A stretch of DNA of 64,000 nucleotides from Lacticaseibacillus zeae DSM 20178 = KCTC 3804 (GTDB lineage Bacteria > Bacillota > Bacilli > Lactobacillales > Lactobacillaceae), in assembly GCF_000260435.1 (NCBI RefSeq), contig NZ_BACQ01000031.1, positions 1-64,000 on the forward strand, given 5' to 3'. The notes under the pieces were generated by a model. That model saw only the letters and a list, made by a program, of their open reading frames with translations, ran no database searches and was not told where the DNA came from. A program made the translations under genes and the position numbers. Below, in pieces: positions 60,141-64,000 of this stretch (positions within the stretch are counted from its first letter, which is position 1; each line of letters starts with the position of its first letter).

Positions 60141-61292
60141 ATGAAGGAAGCTGAATTGATTGCCATTCGCCGCCAGCTCCACCAAATCCCCGAGCTAGCG
60201 TTGCAGGAAAAAGAGACGCGTGCCTTCCTACTTAAAACGGTGCAAAGTTTTCCGCAAACCCACCTCACTATTCGGACACTGCCTAAATTGCCGACTGCCT
60301 TACTGATCAAAGTTCACGGACAAAACCCGCAGCGGACCATCGGCTATCGAACCGACATTGACGCCTTGCCGGTGACGGAAGAAACCGGCTTACCGTTTAG
60401 CTCGCAACATCCCGGCATTGCTCATGCTTGCGGCCATGACATGCACATGACAGTTGCGCTAGGAATTCTGGATTATTTTGCCCATCACCAGCCAAAAGAT
60501 AATTTGATTTTCTTCTTCCAACCGGCCGAAGAAAGCAAAAATGGCGGCAAATTGGCCTACGACATGGGCACTTTCACCGGTGATTGGCACATCGACGAGT
60601 TTTACGGGCTGCATGATCGCCCTGACTTGCCAGCTGGTACCATCAGCACGCGGCTTGGCACCCTTTTTGCCGGGACAACTGAAATCAATGTCGATCTCAT
60701 CGGGAAAAGCGGCCACGCAGCCTTGCCGCAAAATGCCAACGATATGATCGTGGCCGCTGCCAGTTTTATTAACCAGATTCAGACCATCGTCGCTCGTAAC
60801 GTCAGCCCCACCGACAGCGCGGTCATCACGTTTGGCCTGATGCGCGCCGGAACCATTCGCAATGTGATTGCTGGGCGCGCCCACTTGGAAGGTACTTTAC
60901 GCGGATTTACCCAGAAACAAATCGATTTCTTACAGCAACGTATTCGCGATATTGGTCAGGGAATCGCCGCCAGCTTCAACTGCGACGTCAACGTTGATTT
61001 GAATCAAGGCGGCTATTATCCAGTCGAAAATAACCCGCAGCTGACCAAAGACTTCATTCAATACATGCAAGCCGATCCAGCCGTTACGTTTGCGCCCACC
61101 GGACCCGTGATGACCGGGGAAGATTTCGGCTATCTATTAAATAAGATTCCCGGCACCATGTTCTGGCTGGGCGTCAACGATCCGGATTCTCAACTACACG
61201 CTGCCGACTTTTCGCCAGACGAAGCCGCGCTGGCACCAGGAGTCACAGCGGTTGTGCATTTTCTGGAACATCGGATGGCGGAAAATAATTGA
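60141..61292 (+). CDS. N-acetyldiaminopimelate deacetylase
   Basis: 383 aa of the M20 metallopeptidase family. Removes acetyl from N-acetyl-LL-DAP. Metal ligands: HACGHDMHMTVALG, the PAEESKNGG catalytic Glu pair, and VMTGEDFGYLL. YHPEL-type N-terminus IRRQLHQIPELALQEKET. Six bp after dapH. The DapL-like symbol is used variably, so I leave it blank. Confidence 0.94.
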   Translation: MKEAELIAIRRQLHQIPELALQEKETRAFLLKTVQSFPQTHLTIRTLPKLPTALLIKVHGQNPQRTIGYRTDIDALPVTEETGLPFSSQHPGIAHACGHDMHMTVALGILDYFAHHQPKDNLIFFFQPAEESKNGGKLAYDMGTFTGDWHIDEFYGLHDRPDLPAGTISTRLGTLFAGTTEINVDLIGKSGHAALPQNANDMIVAAASFINQIQTIVARNVSPTDSAVITFGLMRAGTIRNVIAGRAHLEGTLRGFTQKQIDFLQQRIRDIGQGIAASFNCDVNVDLNQGGYYPVENNPQLTKDFIQYMQADPAVTFAPTGPVMTGEDFGYLLNKIPGTMFWLGVNDPDSQLHAADFSPDEAALAPGVTAVVHFLEHRMAENN

Positions 61293-61409
61293 ACCAGTAG
61301 CTATCGCTATTGACTCATGCTTGATGCGCCGAGACGGCTTTCACCATATGCGCTCCGGAGCATTTGGCGCACGAGCTTACCCGTAAAAGGCACCGGCTCG
61401 CGCTTAACC
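61293..61409. repeat. Degenerate repeat-like sequence before dapA
   Basis: GCGCCGAGACGG...CCGGCTCGCGCT contains fragments resembling the ~120-bp repeat (…ACCGGCTCGCGCT). Not a clean copy; no gene here. Confidence 0.4.
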
Positions 61410-61527
61410 ATAACGCGTTCCCCGGCGCAGGGGTCGGAGTGTAAGGACCTTGGTCGCAATGGCAAAGAACCGCCATCACGCCCAAGGCCACTTACACGCC
61501 AGCTTCTACCCGCGTTGGCTCACGCTC
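61410..61527. repeat. Intergenic ~120-bp hairpin repeat (copy K)
   Basis: TAACGCGTTCCCCGGCGCAGG...TTGGCTCACGCTCA, lying inside the lysine operon between the deacetylase and dapA. It ends about 9 nt before the dapA ribosome site GGAGG. Confidence 0.85.
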
Positions 61528-61548
61528 ACTTTAATTGGAGGTTTTTGA

Positions 61549-62454
61549 ATGCAAAAAGCAGAATTGATCACCGCGATTGTGACACCGTTTAATGATCGCG
61601 ATGACATTGACTATACGGTCATGCAACGGTTGGTTGATCATCTGATTGCAGAAGGCACCGATGGCTTTGTCGTCGGCGCTACCACGGGTGAAGGGCCGAC
61701 GCTCAGTCATGACGAGAAAATCACCTTGTACACGCGATTTGTCGATATGGTTCACGGCCGGGCACTGGTCATTGCCAATTCAGGGTCGAACAATACGCGG
61801 GAAACCGTTGATTTTACCCATGAAGTCGGCGGGATTACCGGGATTGATGCGACACTGGTGGTCGTGCCTTACTACAACAAACCTGATCAAAACGGCATGA
61901 TCGCCCACTACACGGCGGTCGCGGCCAACGCGCAAAAACCGATCATCATTTACAATATCCCTGGCCGAACCGGCGTTGAGATGCTGCCGGAAACTGTCGC
62001 AACGTTGGCGCAAAACCCCATGATTCAAGGTATCAAACAATGCGGTAGCCTCGCCGCCTTGAGTGACATCATTGATCGAACCAAGCACGATGCGTTTAGT
62101 GTCTGGACCGGTGAAGATGCTCAGGCGCTGACGATTAAAACGCTCGGCGGTATGGGCGTGATCTCGGTTGCTTCCCATCTTTACGCGCACAGCATTCGGG
62201 AAATGTATGCGGCATTGAATCGCGGCGACATCACGACGGTGGCTGCGCTGCAACGGCAACTATTGCCGAAAATGGCTGCCTTATTCCATTTTCCATCGCC
62301 TGCCCCGACCAAAGCCGCGCTCAACGCATTAGGCTTCAACGTCGGTAGCCCGCGTCTGCCGATACTGCCATTAACTGCCAAACAACAGCAGGAACTCGCC
62401 CATCTTTTAGGCGTTCCAGAACTATCAGCCATTGAAGCGGAGGTGCTCGCATGA
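61549..62454 (+). CDS. dapA: 4-hydroxy-tetrahydrodipicolinate synthase
   Basis: 301 aa. Condenses pyruvate and aspartate semialdehyde. VGATTGEGPTLSHDEK (with Thr44-type motif), Tyr in YNIPGRTGVEM and the Schiff-base Lys in GIKQCGSLA are present. TIM-barrel length. GGAGG before the ATG. Start follows the repeat within the operon. Confidence 0.96.
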   Translation: MQKAELITAIVTPFNDRDDIDYTVMQRLVDHLIAEGTDGFVVGATTGEGPTLSHDEKITLYTRFVDMVHGRALVIANSGSNNTRETVDFTHEVGGITGIDATLVVVPYYNKPDQNGMIAHYTAVAANAQKPIIIYNIPGRTGVEMLPETVATLAQNPMIQGIKQCGSLAALSDIIDRTKHDAFSVWTGEDAQALTIKTLGGMGVISVASHLYAHSIREMYAALNRGDITTVAALQRQLLPKMAALFHFPSPAPTKAALNALGFNVGSPRLPILPLTAKQQQELAHLLGVPELSAIEAEVLA

Positions 62455-63218
62455 TTCACGTTCTTGTTGCCGGTTTTCGCGGTGCCATGGGTCAAAAAAC
62501 TGTGAAAATGATCCAGTCACATTCAGATTTCGCATTAAGCGCCGTTTTTGACCCTAAAATAACCATCAATAACCCGCAAAATTACGGATTGCCGGCTGAA
62601 GTCAAAGTCCTCAACCGTTACGACCAACTTGACGCCAACGTCGCCGATGTCTGGGTCGACTTCACCAATCCTGGCGCAGTCGCCGCTAACACTGAAGCCG
62701 CGATTAATGCCGGCATCCATCCGGTCATTGGCACAAGCGGGATGGCGCCGGCTGATCAAGCACGCCTCATCAAGCTGGCCAAAGCGAAACACCTCGGCGG
62801 CCTGATCGCACCAAACTTTGGTCTCTCCGCCGTTCTATTGATGAAGTTTGCCCAAGAAGCCGCAGCCTATTTTCCTGATGCCGAAATCATCGAAATGCAC
62901 CACCAAGACAAAGCCGACGCCCCTTCAGGCACCGCCATCGCCACGGCGCACAAAATCGCCGCCGGACGTACCCAAAAGCCATTGTCCACCACCGACAACG
63001 ACGCCCGCGGTCAGCGCATCGATGACGTCCCTGTCCACGCCGTCCGCCTACCCGGCTACATTGCCCACGAAGAAGTTCTCTTCGGCGGCCCCGGTGAAGC
63101 CCTCACCATTCGCCAAGACTCCTTCGACCGCCAAAGCTTCATGCAAGGCGTTGCCGTCGTCATTCGCAAGGTGCAGGAAGCGGATCAGTTGGTGGTTGGG
63201 TTGGAGAACTTTTTATAG
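62451..63218 (+). CDS. dapB: 4-hydroxy-tetrahydrodipicolinate reductase
   Basis: 255 aa. NAD(P)-dependent reduction of the DapA product. VAGFRGAMGQKTVKMI (nucleotide site), WVDFTNPGAV, GTSGMAPADQ, EMHHQDKADAPSGTAI (catalytic His/Lys) and VRLPGYIAHEEVLFGGPGE are present. Overlaps dapA by 4 bp (ATGA), so translationally coupled. Last gene of the operon. Confidence 0.97.
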   Translation: MIHVLVAGFRGAMGQKTVKMIQSHSDFALSAVFDPKITINNPQNYGLPAEVKVLNRYDQLDANVADVWVDFTNPGAVAANTEAAINAGIHPVIGTSGMAPADQARLIKLAKAKHLGGLIAPNFGLSAVLLMKFAQEAAAYFPDAEIIEMHHQDKADAPSGTAIATAHKIAAGRTQKPLSTTDNDARGQRIDDVPVHAVRLPGYIAHEEVLFGGPGEALTIRQDSFDRQSFMQGVAVVIRKVQEADQLVVGLENFL

Positions 63219-63339
63219 AAAAAGGACACCTTCCATTAAAAATTTGCACCTCGCTCTCTCAATTACTAGACGGCCTTGGTCTACAAGCGTACCATCGCAA
63301 ACTAACAAGTGACCACTAACTGGTCGCATGGCAGAAAAT

Positions 63340-63382
63340 AAAAATCGTCCCACCAGCTATTTTGCTGATGGGGCGATTTTTT
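63340..63382 (+). terminator. Terminator, lysine operon region
   Basis: Stem AAAAATCGTCCCACCAGC / GCTGATGGGGCGATTTTTT with mismatches, about 120 bp past dapB. Confidence 0.85.
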
Positions 63383-63486
63383 ATTTCTAGAAATTTTTAA
63401 AAATATTTGCGCGTTTCGAACACCCGTTCCCACAACGATTCCCGCCATTTCAGCATCTGTTTGACTTTATTTTTAGAAAAAATCAG

Positions 63487-63542
63487 TTGTCAATTTAAAA
63501 AAATGAGTGCATACTGATTTTGTTGAACCGAACGTACGTTCC
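63487..63542 (+). promoter_or_regulatory. Promoter with consensus LexA box
   Basis: TTGTCA (63487-63492), 17-bp spacer, CATACT (63510-63515). The box CGAACGTACGTTCC (63529-63542) matches the Gram-positive LexA consensus CGAACRNRYGTTYC at every position and lies just past the expected transcription start. Confidence 0.7.
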
Positions 63543-63572
63543 CTTTAGCAATTATACGAGGGGGGTTTTAAC

Positions 63573-64000
63573 ATGGCAGATCAAGCAGTATTAGAAGTTC
63601 AAAATTGGCTCAACGCGACTTACGGCAATGTGTCAGGTTTTGAGAAAGTAAATCCAGATGGTCATACCGGGTGGCCAACGATTTACGCATTACGTGAAGC
63701 ATTGCAACACGAACTTGGTATCACGGATATTGGCGAAGGATTTGGTCCGGCAACGCGGTCAGCGCTGGCTAGCGTTGTTGGCAATCTGAAACCAGGTTAT
63801 ACAGGTAACATTGCACAGCTAATCCAAGGTGCCTTTTGGTGCAAAGGTATCGATCCAGGAAGCAACTTGAATCAGGAGTTTTCAACTGCAACACAGCAAG
63901 CCTTCAAAACCTTACAAACCGATGCAGGACTTAATGCAGACGGTATTGTAACCGTTAATTTAATGGCAGCACTTTTCGACATGAGCGCCTTTGTTCTAGT
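63573..64000 (+). CDS. Glycoside-hydrolase-like (DUF1906) protein, 5' part
   Basis: Open to the window's end: at least 142 codons from MADQAVLEVQNWLNATYG. The HTGWPTIYALREALQHELGI and FGPATRSAL blocks resemble peptidoglycan-binding-type repeats seen in DUF1906 glycosidase-like proteins, and IAQLIQGAFWCKGIDPGSNL... begins a second unit. No signal peptide is visible. GAGGGGGG precedes the ATG by 6 nt. A LexA box lies 31 bp upstream. A role in wall degradation is suspected but the catalytic part lies outside. Confidence 0.7.
   Translation, partial: MADQAVLEVQNWLNATYGNVSGFEKVNPDGHTGWPTIYALREALQHELGITDIGEGFGPATRSALASVVGNLKPGYTGNIAQLIQGAFWCKGIDPGSNLNQEFSTATQQAFKTLQTDAGLNADGIVTVNLMAALFDMSAFVL

Noticed and set aside
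59-61527. CRISPR or phage origin in the ~120-bp repeats
   Set aside because: Copies are dispersed, long and palindromic, without regular spacers or cas genes.
24-63990. tRNA or rRNA genes
   Set aside because: No GTTCGA-type T-arm with matching acceptor stem was noticed by eye; a tRNA scan would settle it.

Overview
The window reads as chromosome from a Lacticaseibacillus species (casei/paracasei/rhamnosus group). Three things support this: a 333-aa protein recognisable as the D-2-hydroxyisocaproate dehydrogenase known from L. casei; a D-Ala ligase of the vancomycin-resistant (D-lactate) type; and many copies of a ~120-bp hairpin-forming intergenic repeat with GC-rich arms. Most genes are ordinary moderate-GC core genes with strong GGAGG ribosome sites. 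AT-richer islands carry accessory functions.

Layout. 1-9740: housekeeping and stress genes (GNAT acetyltransferase, VOC dioxygenase, DsrE-like protein, NCS2 purine permease, D-HicDH, Ogt, Ddl, S66 peptidase). 9740-14420: mobile DNA, namely a lone TnpB element in front of a PAP2 phosphatase and a frameshifted IS110-family (IS1111-like) element flanked by the intergenic repeats. 14600-20000: accessory genes (ABC exporter, HigA-like antitoxin, putative bacteriocin immunity protein, membrane HTH regulator). 20100-29750: nrdD, a DUF2798 protein, MFS exporter, a P1B-4-type metal ATPase with its ArsR repressor, and purA. 30150-35250: a complete MurNAc salvage locus (murR, mupG, murQ, EIIBCA). 35360-41240: a protein built of four Sm-like-looking repeats, dnaB, rplI and gdpP. 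41500-50240: secreted protease, ABC exporter, toxin-antitoxin pair, a broken NUDIX gene, and an ABC/YxeA operon with a truncated permease. 50270-53400: an AT-rich four-gene cluster (MoaD/ThiS-like carrier, E1-like adenylyltransferase, MFS exporter, SAM methyltransferase) behind a promoter with a DtxR-like palindrome. 53600-63220: the lysine/DAP pathway in two divergent operons (aspK-dapF-asd leftward; lysA-dapH-dapL-dapA-dapB rightward), the latter behind a lysine riboswitch with an intrinsic terminator. 63573-end: start of a glycoside-hydrolase-like gene behind a consensus LexA box.

Cell-envelope metabolism is a recurring theme: Ddl, S66 carboxypeptidase, MurNAc recycling, DAP/lysine supply and c-di-AMP hydrolysis. 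Purine control also recurs: PurBox-like sequences lie upstream of both the NCS2 permease and purA. The most unusual locus is the carrier/E1-like cluster, whose small beta-grasp protein ends in Cys-Asp-Gly instead of Gly-Gly. I propose it makes or modifies a small exported, possibly metal-related, metabolite; that is inference.
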